Positions 8,312 to 22,494 of a stretch of DNA of 64,000 nucleotides are shown here, piece by piece (the first letter of the stretch is position 1; the number at the start of each line of letters is the position of its first letter). The translations under genes and the position numbers were made by a program. The stretch is taken from the NCBI GenBank assembly GCA_023954035.1, contig JAMLIT010000006.1, positions 1 to 64,000 on the forward strand. The letters run 5' to 3'. This DNA is from Burkholderiaceae bacterium. Lineage in GTDB: Bacteria; Pseudomonadota; Gammaproteobacteria; Burkholderiales; Burkholderiaceae_C. The notes beneath the pieces are model-generated. The model searched no databases. It worked only from the letters and a program-made list of their open reading frames with translations, and was not told where the DNA came from.

Positions 8312-8339
8312 CGCCAGGCGTCATTCGCTGAACGCCTGG
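8312..8339 (+). terminator. Hairpin downstream of SRP RNA
   Basis: A perfect 8-bp stem, GCCAGGCG/CGCCTGGC, has a 12-base loop. A pyrimidine- and T-rich tract follows after about ten bases. It lies between the convergent ffs and plsY genes and may end the SRP transcript. The delayed T run makes this uncertain. Confidence 0.5.
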
Positions 8340-8361
8340 CCAGCCGCCTTCTTTCCTTTTT

Positions 8362-9039
8362 TCAATGCCGCTTGCGGCGCCCCTTTGGGGCCACAGCGGC
8401 ACTGTTTGCCGCCCCCTTCTTGCTGCCCAGGCGCGATTCCGTTCCTTTGATCAGGCGGGCAATATTTTCCTTGTGCCGCCAGGCCAGCAGACTCGACATC
8501 ACCACAATGGCCGCAGCAATGCTGCGCTCGGTGTCCCAGACCACGCCACCCACCAACACGTAGTACACCGGAGCAAACAGGGCGCTGGCCAGCGAAGCCA
8601 GCGACGAATAGCGAAAGAAAAACGCCACGATCAGCCAGGTGGCTCCAGTGGCCAGCCCCAGCCAGAGACTGAAACCCACGAGCACACCCAGCGCCGTGGC
8701 CACGCCTTTGCCACCCTGAAAGCGGAAAAATACCGGCCACAAGTGGCCCACAAAAGCCGCCAGGCCCACCAGCGCCTGCGTTCCGTCTTCCAGCCCATAC
8801 GGCGCACCGTACCAGCGCACGAGCACCACCGGGAGCCAGCCCTTGGCGGCGTCCAGCAGCAGCGTCACGATGGCGGCGACCTTGCTGCCCGAGCGCAGCA
8901 CATTGGTGGCGCCGGGGTTCTTGCTGCCAAAGGTGCGCGGATCGGCCAGGCCCATGGCGCGGCTGACGACCACGGCAAACGAGAGCGAGCCGAGCAGGTA
9001 GGCGGCAAGCACCGCAGCAAAGCTATAGGCAACAGGCAC
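8362..9039 (-). CDS. plsY: Glycerol-3-phosphate acyltransferase PlsY
   Basis: This integral membrane enzyme (225 aa) transfers the acyl group from acyl-phosphate to glycerol-3-phosphate, the first step of phospholipid synthesis. Motifs seen are the N-terminal G-S-L-S-F-A, S[10 protein letters not shown], G-H-x-W-P-V-F-x-x-F-x-G-G-K-G-V-A-T, and several hydrophobic helices. The tail is rich in Lys and Arg. The open frame extends far upstream over ybaK, which is spurious. I chose GTG at 9039 because GGGAG lies 8 bases before it and the N-terminus then matches the family. GTG at 9048 is an alternative. Confidence 0.92.
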   Translation of the reverse strand: MPVAYSFAAVLAAYLLGSLSFAVVVSRAMGLADPRTFGSKNPGATNVLRSGSKVAAIVTLLLDAAKGWLPVVLVRWYGAPYGLEDGTQALVGLAAFVGHLWPVFFRFQGGKGVATALGVLVGFSLWLGLATGATWLIVAFFFRYSSLASLASALFAPVYYVLVGGVVWDTERSIAAAIVVMSSLLAWRHKENIARLIKGTESRLGSKKGAANSAAVAPKGRRKRH

Positions 9040-9133
9040 GAAGAGCACTCCCAAAACAGTCAAAACGAGGATCAGCCGCTGATGGCGCCGCGGCGCGCCA
9101 TTCTGCCAGCGACGCCATATCCCGTTGCTGCGG

Positions 9134-9634
9134 CTACTCCAGCGCGCACTGCACCGGCCGGGCGCCCAGCAGTCGCACGCAGACCTGCGGATCGATCTGC
9201 ACCAGGAATCCGCGCCGCCCGCCGTTGATGGCAATGCGCGGCAGCGCGAGGATGCTTTCTTCAATAAAAACCGGCATTTCGCGGCGCGTGCCAAAGGGCG
9301 AGGTGCCGCCCACCAGGTAGCCGCTGTGGCGGTTGGCGACCTCGGGTGTGCAGGGCTCCACCGACTTGGCACCGATCTGGCGTGCCAGGTTCTTGGTGGA
9401 GACTGTGCGGTTGCCGTGCATCAGCACCAGCAGGGGTTTGGCGTCCTGGTCCTGCATGACCAAGGTCTTGACCACGGCGTACGGGTCCAGCCCCAGCACC
9501 GCCGCGCTGTGCTGGGCGCCACCGTGCTCCAGGTACTCGTAGGGGTGGCTGGTGAACGCCACGCCGTGCGCACGCAGCATCTGTGTCGCGGGGGTTTCGC
9601 TGACGTGCGCGGCCTTTTTGTCCTTCTTTGCCAT
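9134..9634 (-). CDS. ybaK: Cys-tRNA(Pro) deacylase YbaK
   Basis: This trans-editing enzyme (166 aa) hydrolyses Cys-tRNA(Pro) formed by mischarging prolyl-tRNA synthetase. It has the YbaK/EbsC fold with the conserved V-V-K-T-L lysine region, G-N-R-x-V-S-x-K, and the loop G-G-T-S-P-F-G near residue 110. The length is typical. It lies between plsY and an aldo/keto reductase on the same strand. A palindromic repeat sits directly upstream of its start and may separate the two transcripts. Confidence 0.92.
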   Translation of the reverse strand: MAKKDKKAAHVSETPATQMLRAHGVAFTSHPYEYLEHGGAQHSAAVLGLDPYAVVKTLVMQDQDAKPLLVLMHGNRTVSTKNLARQIGAKSVEPCTPEVANRHSGYLVGGTSPFGTRREMPVFIEESILALPRIAINGGRRGFLVQIDPQVCVRLLGARPVQCALE

Positions 9635-9637
9635 ATT

Positions 9638-9688
9638 GAAAATGATAGCTGCAAGCGTTTACTGGATAAACGCCAGGAGCCATTTTTT
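9638..9688 (-). repeat. Palindromic repeat copy R2
   Basis: The inner stem is GCGTTTA-CTGGA-TAAACGC (9655-9673). An outer AAAATG pairs with CATTTT. The copy ends just downstream of the aldo/keto reductase stop and four bases before the ybaK start codon, so it could terminate the former and shape the leader of the latter. It is the only intergenic copy at a tandem rather than convergent junction. Confidence 0.8.
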
Positions 9689-9691
9689 GCC

Positions 9692-10753
9692 TTAAATCGC
9701 CGGGTCGCCCGTTTCCCAACGCAAGGTATCAATCGCTGTCAGCAGCTCCGGGCTGAGCGTGGTGCCAAAAGCGGCGATGTCTTCGTCAAGTTGCGCCATC
9801 GAGGTCACGCCAATGATGGTGCTGGCGACCTGCCACTTGGTATAGCAAAACGCCAGCGCCATCTGCGTGGGGCTCAATCCGTGGTCGCGCGCCAGCTGGT
9901 TGTAGCGGCGCGCGGCCGTCAGCGCCTCGGGGCGGCCCCAGCGCTGCTTGCGCACGCTGGCGTAGCTGGCCATGCGCGCACCGGCGGGTGCATTCGGACC
10001 CTCCGTGCCGCTGGCGTCGTACTTGCCGGTGAGCAGGCCAAAGCCCAGTGGCGAGTAGGCCAGCAGGCCCACATCGAGGCGGTGGCAGGTTTCGTCCAGC
10101 GCGTTCTCGTAGCTGCGATTGATCAGGCAGTACGGGTTCTGCACGCTCACCACGCGCGGCAGGCCATGCTGCTCGGCCAGCCGGACGAATTCGTGCACGC
10201 CATAGGGTGATTCGTTCGACAAGCCGATATGGCGCACTTTGCCCGCACGCACCAGGCCGGCCAAAGCATCCAGCTGCTCATGAATAGGCGTCTGCGAGGT
10301 CTCTTTGGCCGGGTCGTAGTACTTGATGCCAAACACCGGCACGTGGCGCTCGGGCCAATGGATCTGGTAGAGGTCGATGACGTCGGTCTGCAGTCGCCGC
10401 AGACTCGCTTCGCAAGACGCGACGATGTCGGCCGGCGTCATGCCCTGCCCCGCGCGCACCCAGGGCATGCCGCGCGACGGCCCCGCCACCTTGGTGGCCA
10501 GCACCGTCCTGGCCCGTTGGCCAGGACGCTGTGCGAACCAGTTGCCAAGAATGGTTTCCGTGGCGCCATAGGTTTCGGCACGCGCCGGCACGGCATACAT
10601 CTCGGCCGTATCGATGAAGTTGATGCCGCGCTCTGCCGCGCGGTCGAGCATGGCGTGGGCCGAGGCCTCGTCCACCTGTTCGCCGAAGGTCATGGTGCCC
10701 AGGCAGATGGGAGTGACGTGCAGGTCGCTTTGGCCGAGGGGGAGGGTGTTCAT
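9692..10753 (-). CDS. Aldo/keto reductase, Tas-like
   Basis: This NADP(H)-dependent aldo/keto reductase (353 aa) is a TIM barrel. Catalytic-type residues are visible: D-T-A-E-M-Y (Asp and Tyr near 50), a Lys in A-T-K-V (near 88) and the His in Y-Q-I-H-W (near 134). The cofactor region is I-I-G-V-T-S near the C-terminus. The sequence is closest to E. coli Tas as I recall it; substrates are unknown. It is transcribed away from the alpha/beta hydrolase gene, with two strong hairpins in the shared upstream region. Confidence 0.9.
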   Translation of the reverse strand: MNTLPLGQSDLHVTPICLGTMTFGEQVDEASAHAMLDRAAERGINFIDTAEMYAVPARAETYGATETILGNWFAQRPGQRARTVLATKVAGPSRGMPWVRAGQGMTPADIVASCEASLRRLQTDVIDLYQIHWPERHVPVFGIKYYDPAKETSQTPIHEQLDALAGLVRAGKVRHIGLSNESPYGVHEFVRLAEQHGLPRVVSVQNPYCLINRSYENALDETCHRLDVGLLAYSPLGFGLLTGKYDASGTEGPNAPAGARMASYASVRKQRWGRPEALTAARRYNQLARDHGLSPTQMALAFCYTKWQVASTIIGVTSMAQLDEDIAAFGTTLSPELLTAIDTLRWETGDPAI

Positions 10754-10792
10754 TCGGTGCGGGTTGGGCGAGTCAAGCGCCGCAGTGTACGG

Positions 10793-10844
10793 GCGCCAGC
10801 GCGATAGCGCTGGCGCGCAGGGCTTGTCGCCACAAGGACAAGCC
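10793..10844. promoter_or_regulatory. Twin hairpins in divergent intergenic region
   Basis: A perfect 10-bp stem, GCGCCAGCGC with loop GATA (10793-10816), is followed five bases later by GGCTTGTC-N8-GACAAGCC (10821-10844). The pair ends 13 bases before the start codon of the hydrolase. They could be operators, an attenuator or a leader structure hiding the ribosome site. There is no T run, so simple termination is unlikely. Confidence 0.6.
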
Positions 10845-10857
10845 GCCAGGCGCAGCC

Positions 10858-11793
10858 ATGAATAATTGCTGCATGTATTCCGAACGCTTTCCCGCCTGCA
10901 CCGAATTCGTGCGCATCCGCTCGCTGGACTACCACGTGTGGCGCTGGGGGCCGCCGCAGGCGGACGCCACGCCGCTCGTCCTGGTGCACGGCTGGATGGA
11001 CGTGGGGGCGTCCTACCAGTTCATGGTGGACGCACTGAGCGATGCCTTTGTGCACGGCCGAACCATTGTTGCCCCCGACTGGCGCGGTTTCGGGCTGACC
11101 AAGCCCCCTGTCCCCACCGACCACTACGTGTTTGCCGACTATCTGGCCGACCTGGACCAGTTGCTGGACCACTACGCCGGCGAGCGCCCGGTGGATCTGG
11201 TGGGCCACAGCATGGGCGGCAACATTGCCATGATGTATGCCGGGGTTCGCGCCAAGCGGGTGCGGCGCCTGGTGAATCTGGAGGGCTTCGGCCTGCCCGC
11301 CTCCCCACCGGAGTCTGCGGTGCGTCGCTACGGCGAGTGGATGGACGACATCCGCCAGCTCGAACGCGGCGAGATGGCGCTCAAAAGCTACGACGGCCTG
11401 GACGGCGTGGCGCGGCGGCTGATGAAGACCAACCCGCGCCTCTCGCAGGACAAGGCCGAATGGCTGGCCCAGCACTGGGCGGCGCCGGATTCCTCCGGCT
11501 GCTGGGCCATCCTGGGCGACGCCGCGCACAAGGTCAAAAGCGCACAGCTCTACCGTGTGGACGAGGTGCAGGCCCTCTACGCTGCCATCACCGCGCCCAC
11601 GCTGGCGGTGCAAGCCAGTGGCGACAGTCTGAGCCAGTGGTGGCAGGGCCGCTACACGCTGGCCGAATACCACGAGCGCCTGAAAGCCGTGGGAGACTGC
11701 CACATCGCCGTCATCGAAGACGCCGGCCACATGCTGCACCACGACCAGCCCGAGGCACTGGCCCGGCAAATCGAGGATTTCCTGGGCCACTGA
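10858..11793 (+). CDS. Alpha/beta hydrolase
   Basis: This 311-residue alpha/beta-fold hydrolase has the nucleophile elbow G-H-S-M-G-G, the oxyanion motif H-G-W-M-D near residue 45 and the catalytic His in D-A-G-H-M-L-H near the C-terminus. The acid is probably an Asp after the last strands. The substrate is unknown; esterase or lipase activity is likely. The first ATG (10858) and one five codons later (10873) are both possible, and neither has a strong ribosome site. It is convergent with glmM, with repeat R3 between them. Confidence 0.85.
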   Translation: MNNCCMYSERFPACTEFVRIRSLDYHVWRWGPPQADATPLVLVHGWMDVGASYQFMVDALSDAFVHGRTIVAPDWRGFGLTKPPVPTDHYVFADYLADLDQLLDHYAGERPVDLVGHSMGGNIAMMYAGVRAKRVRRLVNLEGFGLPASPPESAVRRYGEWMDDIRQLERGEMALKSYDGLDGVARRLMKTNPRLSQDKAEWLAQHWAAPDSSGCWAILGDAAHKVKSAQLYRVDEVQALYAAITAPTLAVQASGDSLSQWWQGRYTLAEYHERLKAVGDCHIAVIEDAGHMLHHDQPEALARQIEDFLGH

Positions 11794-11803
11794 GCGGGCG
11801 AAA

Positions 11804-11866
11804 AACCAAGCCAAACAGCCCTCCAGCGCTTGCTCCATAAGCGCTGGAAGCTATGAAAAAGGAGCT
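11804..11866 (+). repeat. Palindromic repeat copy R3, convergent junction
   Basis: The stem CCAGCGCTT-GCTCCAT-AAGCGCTGG (11825-11849) is nine base pairs and perfect. It is followed by AGCTATGAAAAAGG, and the left side has AAAAACC. The copy occupies the gap between the convergent hydrolase and glmM genes, and hairpin plus A/T tracts on both sides would suit a bidirectional terminator. Confidence 0.85.
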
Positions 11867-11868
11867 AT

Positions 11869-13203
11869 TCAAACGGCCCGGGCCGCCTCGGCCAGACGCT
11901 CTGCACAGCGGCTGGCCTGGGCCGCGTCGCGCGCCTCGACCATCACCCGCAATACCGGCTCGGTGCCGCTGGCGCGAATCAGCACGCGGCCCAGCGCGCC
12001 CAGTTCGGCCTGCACCGCTTCGGTTTCCCGCACCAGGCGGGTGTTGCTGCGCCAGTCGCTGCCGGGCGCGATCCGAACGTTGAGCAGAATCTGAGGGAAC
12101 AGCGACACCTCTTGCAGCAGCTGCGCCAGGGTGCGGCCACTGCGCACCACGCACTGCAGCACCTGCAAGGCGCTCACCAGACCGTCGCCCGTCGTCTGCT
12201 TGTCCAGCGCGAGCAAATGACCTGAGCCTTCGCCACCGAGCAACCAGCCGCGCTTGGCCAGCTCTTCCAGCACGTAGCGGTCGCCCACCTTGGCGCGCAC
12301 CAGCTGGACGCCGCGTTCGGCCAGCGCCAGCTCCACCGCCATGTTGGTCATCAGCGTGCCCACCACGCCCGGCACGAGTTCGTCGCGACCCATGCGCTCG
12401 CGCGCCATGAGGTAGAGCAGCTCGTCGCCGTTGTAGAGGCGCCCGGCGGCGTCCACCACCTGCAGGCGGTCGGCGTCGCCATCGAGTGCAATACCGTAGT
12501 CTGCATGGTTGGCGCGCACCGCCAGCACCAGTGCGTCGGGGTGCGTGGCGCCCACTTCGTGGTTGATGTTGATGCCGTCGGGCGCGCAGCCCATGGCAAT
12601 CACGTCAGCGCCCAGCTCATGAAACACCTTGGGCGCCACCTGGTAGGCCGCGCCGTGGGCGGCGTCCACCACGATTTTCAGCCCCTTGAGCGTCAGATCG
12701 TGCGCATAGGTGCTCTTGCAAAATTCGATGTAGCGTCCAGCGGCATCGTCCAGTCGGCGCGCCTTGCCAAGCGAGGCCGAATCGGCCCAGACGGGCGCTT
12801 CGGCGAGCGCTTCTTCCACGGCGATTTCCCAGCTGTCCGGGAGCTTGCTGCCCTGCGCGCTGAAAAACTTGATGCCGTTGTCCGGAAACGGATTGTGGCT
12901 GGCGCTGATGACCACGCCCAGGCTCGCGCGCTGGGCGCGGGTGAGATAGGCGACTCCCGGTGTCGGCAGCGGGCCCAGCAGCACCACGTCGACGCCGGCG
13001 GAATTGAAGCCCGATTCCAGTGCGCTCTCGAGCATGTAGCCCGAAATCCGCGTGTCCTTGCCGATCAGCACCGTTGGGCGTTCTTCTCTGCGCTTGAGCA
13101 CGCGGCCGACAGCGTGGCCCAGCCGAAGTATGAAATCGGGCGTGATCGGCGGCTCGCCCACGGTTCCGCGAATGCCGTCGGTGCCGAAATACTGTCTCTG
13201 CAT
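11869..13203 (-). CDS. glmM: Phosphoglucosamine mutase
   Basis: This enzyme (444 aa) converts glucosamine-6-phosphate to glucosamine-1-phosphate for peptidoglycan and lipopolysaccharide. The phosphoserine loop is S-A-S-H-N-P with S102 as the active residue. The metal loop is D-G-D-A-D-R, and the sugar and phosphate sites lie further on (G-E-x-S-G-H; R-x-S-G-T-E-P). GAGAGGA precedes the ATG at good distance. It is the last gene of the rlmE-ftsH-folP-glmM series, the same order as in E. coli. Confidence 0.96.
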   Translation of the reverse strand: MQRQYFGTDGIRGTVGEPPITPDFILRLGHAVGRVLKRREERPTVLIGKDTRISGYMLESALESGFNSAGVDVVLLGPLPTPGVAYLTRAQRASLGVVISASHNPFPDNGIKFFSAQGSKLPDSWEIAVEEALAEAPVWADSASLGKARRLDDAAGRYIEFCKSTYAHDLTLKGLKIVVDAAHGAAYQVAPKVFHELGADVIAMGCAPDGININHEVGATHPDALVLAVRANHADYGIALDGDADRLQVVDAAGRLYNGDELLYLMARERMGRDELVPGVVGTLMTNMAVELALAERGVQLVRAKVGDRYVLEELAKRGWLLGGEGSGHLLALDKQTTGDGLVSALQVLQCVVRSGRTLAQLLQEVSLFPQILLNVRIAPGSDWRSNTRLVRETEAVQAELGALGRVLIRASGTEPVLRVMVEARDAAQASRCAERLAEAARAV

Positions 13204-13230
13204 GCTGTTCCTCTCAGGTATTTTTTCTGT

Positions 13231-14073
13231 TCAAAGGCTTGGTGACGCTGCGCTGCTCGCTGCCTGCCAGACGGCCAGCGCCTGGACGGTCTGTGCCACG
13301 TCGTGCACGCGCAGCACGCGCGCGCCGCGCTCCACCGCCAGCAGGGCCGCGGCAACGCTGGGAATCATGCGCGAGCCCACTTCCAGGCCGCTGACGGCGC
13401 CCAGCGACGACTTGCGCGACCAGCCGGCCAGCAAGGGATAGCCCGCCTGCAGCAGCTCCGACTGCCGGGCGAGCAGCGAAAAGTTCTGCGCTACCGTCTT
13501 GCCGAAACCGATCCCAGGATCCAGCACCATTCGGTTCTTTTCAACGCCCAGCGCATGCAGGCTGGATGCGCGCTGCTGCAAAAAAAGGAGCACCTGACTG
13601 GGCACGTCGCCTTCCATGGGCTGGGCCTGCATGGTCCGGGGTTCGCGATGCATGTGCATCAGGCAGAGGCCGCAGCGGCCGTGCCCGGCGACCACCTGCT
13701 CAGCCCCAGCCTGGCGCAGCGCCCACACGTCGTTGATGATGTCCGCGCCCAGGTCCAGCACCTGCTGCATCACCTGGGGTTTGTAGGTGTCCACCGAAAT
13801 CGGGACGCCGAGCGTCACGGCATCGCGCACCACGGGCAGGACCCGGGCAAGCTCCTCGTCCAGCGGCACCGGCGGGCTGCCCGGTCGGGTGGACTCGCCG
13901 CCAATGTCGAGCAGATCGGCGCCGCCGCGCAGCAGTGCCTCGCAATGGCGCAAAGCAGCCGCACTGCTGGCGTGCTGGCCTGCGTCCGAGAAGGAATCGG
14001 GCGTGGCGTTGACGATGCCCATGACCCGGGGACGACCGAGGTCGATGGTGAATCGGCTGGTTTGCCAGAGCAC
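13231..14073 (-). CDS. folP: Dihydropteroate synthase
   Basis: The folate enzyme (280 aa) condenses p-aminobenzoate with the pterin pyrophosphate and is the target of sulfonamides. The N-terminal signature M-G-I-V-N-A-T-P-D-S-F-S-D (about 18-30) and D-I-G-G-E-S-T-R-P-G are clear. The C-terminal R-V-H-D-V is typical of the TIM barrel. The start is GTG at 14073 with no recognisable Shine-Dalgarno. A hairpin lies 28-48 bp upstream, so transcription from ftsH may be attenuated here. Confidence 0.95.
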   Translation of the reverse strand: MLWQTSRFTIDLGRPRVMGIVNATPDSFSDAGQHASSAAALRHCEALLRGGADLLDIGGESTRPGSPPVPLDEELARVLPVVRDAVTLGVPISVDTYKPQVMQQVLDLGADIINDVWALRQAGAEQVVAGHGRCGLCLMHMHREPRTMQAQPMEGDVPSQVLLFLQQRASSLHALGVEKNRMVLDPGIGFGKTVAQNFSLLARQSELLQAGYPLLAGWSRKSSLGAVSGLEVGSRMIPSVAAALLAVERGARVLRVHDVAQTVQALAVWQAASSAASPSL

Positions 14074-14101
14074 GGCGCGAAGGAGAATGAGAGAACGAAG
14101 A

Positions 14102-14121
14102 AACGGGGCTTGCGCCCCGTT
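14102..14121 (-). terminator. Hairpin between ftsH and folP
   Basis: The stem AACGGGGC with loop GCAA-like centre and GCCCCGTT is followed on the minus strand by TCTTCGTTCTC. It lies 27 bp after the ftsH stop. It looks like a partial terminator that would reduce readthrough into folP-glmM. Confidence 0.6.
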
Positions 14122-14147
14122 GTTGTCTTAGTGCACGAATGCCGGCA

Positions 14148-16067
<1,920 letters not shown>

Positions 16068-16105
16068 GCGGGACTCCAGAGTGGATGGCAGGACAGGTTT
16101 GACCC

Positions 16106-16133
16106 AGATAGAGGCAATTTTAGACTTTTCAAG
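16106..16133 (-). promoter_or_regulatory. Candidate sigma-32 promoter for ftsH
   Basis: On the minus strand CTTGAAA (16127-16133) is followed after 12 bases by CCTCTATCT (16106-16114). The heat-shock consensus is CTTGAAA, 11-16 bases, CCCCATnT. The box ends about 40 bp before the TTG start of ftsH, a gene under sigma-32 control in E. coli. The -35 is perfect and the -10 is approximate. Confidence 0.5.
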
Positions 16134-16205
16134 CCAGGCAGCCCCAGAGCGCCTCGGCGGCCGGCCATTGCGCCAGAACGGTTTCTCCAGCGATGCCGAT
16201 CAAAC

Positions 16206-16838
16206 TCACTGCCTGAGACCGACCCCCACCAAAAAGGTTTCCGACGATTTGTCGCGCGACGCCTTGGGCTTGAGTGGCTTGACGAGGCGAAAATTCGCAC
16301 GGAAGGCCTCCACCAGTTCGGCGTAGCCCCCGCCATGAAAGACCTTGGCAACAAGGGCGCCGTCGCTCTGCAGATGCTGCGCGGCAAAGTCGATGGCCAA
16401 TTCCACCAGGTGGGAGATGCGCGCCGCGTCGGTCGCGGCGATGCCCGTCAGATTGGGCGCCATGTCGGAAACCACCAGGTCCGCCTTGCGCCCGCCCAGG
16501 GCGGTCTGCACCAGCGCAAGGACTGCGTCGTCGCGGAAGTCGCCCTGGAAAAAGCGCACGCCGTCGATCGGCTCCATAGGCAGCAGGTCCAAGGACACGA
16601 TGGCTCCCGCACCACCCAGCCGGCGACGCAGGTATTGGCTCCAGGCTCCGGGCGCACTGCCCAGGTCCACCACCAGCGCGCCCGGGCGAACCAGGTGGAA
16701 CTGCTCGTCGATCTCCTTGAGCTTGTACGCGGCGCGCGCGCGGTAGCCCTCCTGCTGCGCGAGCTTGACGTAGGTGTCGTTGACGTGGTCGTTGAGCCAC
16801 GCCTTGTTGACCTTTTTGCTCTGCGTTTTGACTTTCAT
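16206..16838 (-). CDS. rlmE: 23S rRNA 2'-O-ribose methyltransferase RlmE
   Basis: RlmE/FtsJ (210 aa) methylates the ribose of U2552 in 23S rRNA. The SAM site is D-L-G-S-A-P-G-A-W (58-66), the catalytic lysine is K39 in A-Y-K-L, and S-D-M-A-P-N carries the conserved Asp. The open frame extends more than 500 bp upstream, but the ATG at 16838 gives the family's normal length and N-terminus (E. coli 209 aa). It heads the rlmE-ftsH-folP-glmM series and is divergent from yhbY, the same arrangement as in E. coli. Confidence 0.95.
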   Translation of the reverse strand: MKVKTQSKKVNKAWLNDHVNDTYVKLAQQEGYRARAAYKLKEIDEQFHLVRPGALVVDLGSAPGAWSQYLRRRLGGAGAIVSLDLLPMEPIDGVRFFQGDFRDDAVLALVQTALGGRKADLVVSDMAPNLTGIAATDAARISHLVELAIDFAAQHLQSDGALVAKVFHGGGYAELVEAFRANFRLVKPLKPKASRDKSSETFLVGVGLRQ

Positions 16839-16920
16839 GGGCTGCCATTGTCGCCCCAGGCCTGCCGGTGCACCTGCGCCAGCCATGCGCGGGCCGGGCC
16901 GCGCCGCGGATAATAGGACC

Positions 16921-17397
16921 ATGCCCCAAATAGAACTCGACTCGGCCTCGCGCCGGCAATACCGCGCAGAGGCGCACCACCTCAGCCCCGTGGTGCTGGT
17001 GGGCGGCGACGGCCTGACGCCGGCCGTCCGCAAGGAAATCGACGCTGCGCTCAATGCCCACGGCCTGATCAAGATCCGCGTGTTCGGTGATGACCGTGCC
17101 GCGCGCGAGCTGATGTACCAGGAGCTCGCGGCCGATTTGAACGCCGCGCCCGTCCAGCACATTGGCAAGCTCCTCGTCCTGTGGCGGCCCAAGCCGCAGA
17201 AGGAGCGCAGCGTGGACGAGGACCGCATGCCCGGCCCGCGCGAGGTGAAGGTGCTCAAATACAGCAAGCGCGGCGGCCAGCGCCCGGAAATCAAACAGCT
17301 GCGCGTGCTCGGCAACCAGCGCCTGACGCGAGGTGGCCAAATCAAGCGTGCCAAGAAGCCCAAACCCACGTCCATCAAAAAGCGCCAGGCCCCGTGA
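16921..17397 (+). CDS. yhbY: CRM-domain RNA-binding protein YhbY
   Basis: The first about 95 residues form a CRM domain as in E. coli YhbY, a ribosome assembly factor of the large subunit. The G-x-x-G-like loop reads V-G-G-D-G-L-T, followed by E-I-D-A-A-L and K-I-R-V. The C-terminal about 60 residues are rich in Lys and Arg, probably disordered, and absent from the shorter E. coli protein. It is 158 aa, divergent from rlmE with 82 bp between the start codons. Confidence 0.9.
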   Translation: MPQIELDSASRRQYRAEAHHLSPVVLVGGDGLTPAVRKEIDAALNAHGLIKIRVFGDDRAARELMYQELAADLNAAPVQHIGKLLVLWRPKPQKERSVDEDRMPGPREVKVLKYSKRGGQRPEIKQLRVLGNQRLTRGGQIKRAKKPKPTSIKKRQAP

Positions 17398-17401
17398 CGC
17401 C

Positions 17402-18148
17402 ATGAGCGCAGCGCATCCGGCGTCCCCGCGCCACGTCATCTGCATGAAATGGGGCAGCAAGTATGGCCCCGAGTACGTCAACCGGCTCTACGCCATGGTG
17501 CGGCGCCACCTGCGGGGTGATTTCAACTTCGTTTGCCTGACGGACGACGCCAACGGTATCCGCGCCGAGGTGCAGTGCCTCCCGATTCCGCCGCTGGATT
17601 TGCCCGCAGGCATCCCGGAACGCGGCTGGAACAAGCTGTCAACGTTCAGCCCGGACCTGCATGGGCTTCGGGGCACGGCGCTGTTTCTGGACGTGGACGT
17701 CGTGGTGACCGGCAGCCTGGACGACTTTTTCACCCAGCCGGGTGAGTTCCTGATCATCCATGACCACAAGCGCCCCTGGCGCATCACCGGCAACTCGTCG
17801 GTGTACCGGTTCGAGCTGGGCGCGCACCCCGAAGTGCTCAGCTACTTCCGCTCACACTTCAATGAGATTCGCGCCAAATTTCGCAATGAACAGGCGTATT
17901 TGTCGGACTTTCTGCACCGCCAGGGCAAGCTCAGCTACTGGCCTGCGGCATGGTGCCCCAGTTTCAAGTACCACTGCATTCCAAGCTGGCCCACCAACTA
18001 CTGGCAGCCCCCCTTCGTACCCGAAGGCGCACGCGTCGTGATCTTTCATGGCGAATGCAATCCGCCCGACGCACTGGCCGGCCGGCGCAACCGGCGTTTT
18101 CGTTTCATCCGGCCCGCCACCTGGGTGGCAGAGCACTGGCACGAATAG
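17402..18148 (+). CDS. Glycosyltransferase-like protein
   Basis: This 248-residue protein looks like a GT-A fold. It has an N-terminal strand with V-I-C-M-K-W-G, the acceptor region N-F-V-C-L-T-D-D, and a D-V-D motif (97-99) in L-F-L-D-V-D-V-V, as in metal-dependent sugar-nucleotide transferases. The C-terminal half is rich in Trp and Tyr. I cannot assign donor, acceptor or polysaccharide. The ATG at 17402 overlaps nothing and follows yhbY by four bases, so the two are probably co-transcribed. It is convergent with the DUF4149 gene, with only nine bases between. Confidence 0.7.
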   Translation: MSAAHPASPRHVICMKWGSKYGPEYVNRLYAMVRRHLRGDFNFVCLTDDANGIRAEVQCLPIPPLDLPAGIPERGWNKLSTFSPDLHGLRGTALFLDVDVVVTGSLDDFFTQPGEFLIIHDHKRPWRITGNSSVYRFELGAHPEVLSYFRSHFNEIRAKFRNEQAYLSDFLHRQGKLSYWPAAWCPSFKYHCIPSWPTNYWQPPFVPEGARVVIFHGECNPPDALAGRRNRRFRFIRPATWVAEHWHE

Positions 18149-18157
18149 AGCGCGCGC

Positions 18158-18577
18158 TCAGGCTTCTCTCTTGGGTGCGGCGGTGCACCACAGCACCCTC
18201 AGTGCGCAAAGCCACTGCAGGCCCAACATGGCGCTGCCTGCGCTGTGCCACAGGCGCAGGTTCTGCCGCGCCTCGATGCGTGGGGCCACGCCGAATTGAA
18301 CCAACACCGCCAGCAGCATACCGCCCAGTATGAAAAGCATAGCTGCTCGTGCCCATGGATATTGCGCTACCTCCCCTTTTGGCCTGGAAATCAGCAGCAG
18401 CAAAAGACCGCAAGCGACCGACACCCAGGTCTGTGCACCAAACAGACGTGCGGCCATGTGGCCGGCCATGGCCGGCGTTGGCAAATGGGCGAACAAGAGC
18501 GGCACGGCAAGCGCACCCACGGTAGTCAGGCTCGCCCACCACAATGCGGCCAGCAGCACGGGCAGGCGGTCGCGCAT
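18158..18577 (-). CDS. DUF4149 (TMEM205-like) membrane protein
   Basis: This 139-residue protein has four predicted membrane helices. The N-terminal W-W-A-S-L-x-x-V-G pattern, the middle A-x-R-L-F and the W-H-S near the end are typical of DUF4149/TMEM205-like proteins of beta-proteobacteria. Function unknown. The ATG at 18577 follows the greA stop after two bases, so it is co-translated with greA. A worn copy of the palindromic repeat family may lie in frame between the second and third helices. Confidence 0.82.
   Translation of the reverse strand: MRDRLPVLLAALWWASLTTVGALAVPLLFAHLPTPAMAGHMAARLFGAQTWVSVACGLLLLLISRPKGEVAQYPWARAAMLFILGGMLLAVLVQFGVAPRIEARQNLRLWHSAGSAMLGLQWLCALRVLWCTAAPKREA
18326..18386 (-). 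repeat. Degenerate palindromic repeat copy R6, inside DUF4149 gene
   Basis: In the sense direction AGCGC, then TCCAT, then GAGCAGCTAT fall at the positions expected for the repeat, but the stem is no longer complementary. The frame and orientation relative to the gene equal those of the three better coding copies. I treat it as tentative. Confidence 0.4.
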
Positions 18578-18579
18578 GC

Positions 18580-19056
18580 TCAGGCGTAGTGGACGGCGAC
18601 GATCTCGTAATGGCGTATGCCGCCTGGCGCCACCACTTCGGCAGTGTCCCCCTCCGACTTGCCAATCAGCGCGCGCGCAATGGGGCTGCCAATGTTGATC
18701 AGTCCTTGCTTCAAGTCGGCCTCGTCCTCGCCAACGATCTGGTACGAGACTGTCTCTCCCGTGTCTTCGTCTTCCAGGCGGACGGTGGCGCCGAACACCA
18801 CCCGGCCTTCGGCGTCCAGCGTGCTCGGATCGATGACTTGCGCGGCCGAGAGCTTGCCTTCGATTTCCTGGATACGCCCTTCGATAAAGCCCTGGCGGTC
18901 CTTGGCGGCGTCGTACTCGGCGTTTTCGCTCAGGTCGCCCTGGGCGCGCGCCTCCGCAATGGCGGCGATGACCGCCGGGCGGTCCACCGTTTTCAGGCGA
19001 TGCAGCTCGGCCTTGAGCTTCTCGGCGCCGCGTTGTGTGATGGGAAGAGTGGCCAT
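18580..19056 (-). CDS. greA: Transcription elongation factor GreA
   Basis: GreA (158 aa) rescues backtracked RNA polymerase by stimulating transcript cleavage. The N-terminal coiled coil carries the tip motif G-D-L-S-E-N-A-E-Y with the acidic catalytic residues. The C-terminal FKBP-like domain contains P-I-A-R-A-L-I-G-K and G-D. Length and start are standard. It follows carB on the same strand, the normal order in beta-proteobacteria, with a possible terminator in the 178-bp gap. Confidence 0.97.
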   Translation of the reverse strand: MATLPITQRGAEKLKAELHRLKTVDRPAVIAAIAEARAQGDLSENAEYDAAKDRQGFIEGRIQEIEGKLSAAQVIDPSTLDAEGRVVFGATVRLEDEDTGETVSYQIVGEDEADLKQGLINIGSPIARALIGKSEGDTAEVVAPGGIRHYEIVAVHYA

Positions 19057-19156
19057 GGCCTGTCATCTCCGATGGTGTGGGTGCGCTGTGAAGCAGCGCG
19101 ACAATTGTTCTTGCATGCACAGCCAGCGTGCGGTGCGGCATGCCCCCAAAAGCAAA

Positions 19157-19180
19157 CCGCCGCACGTTGCCGCGCGGCGG
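19157..19180 (-). terminator. Hairpin after carB
   Basis: On the minus strand CCGCCGC-N10-GCGGCGG is followed by TTTGCTTTTG. It lies 54 bp beyond the carB stop and before greA. It is a plausible intrinsic terminator, giving greA its own promoter. Confidence 0.5.
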
Positions 19181-19234
19181 TGTTGTTCATGCGGCCATTA
19201 TGCCGCCTTTGGGTGGGAGAAAAAAGAGATCCTG

Positions 19235-22489
<3,255 letters not shown>

Positions 22490-22494
22490 GGAAA

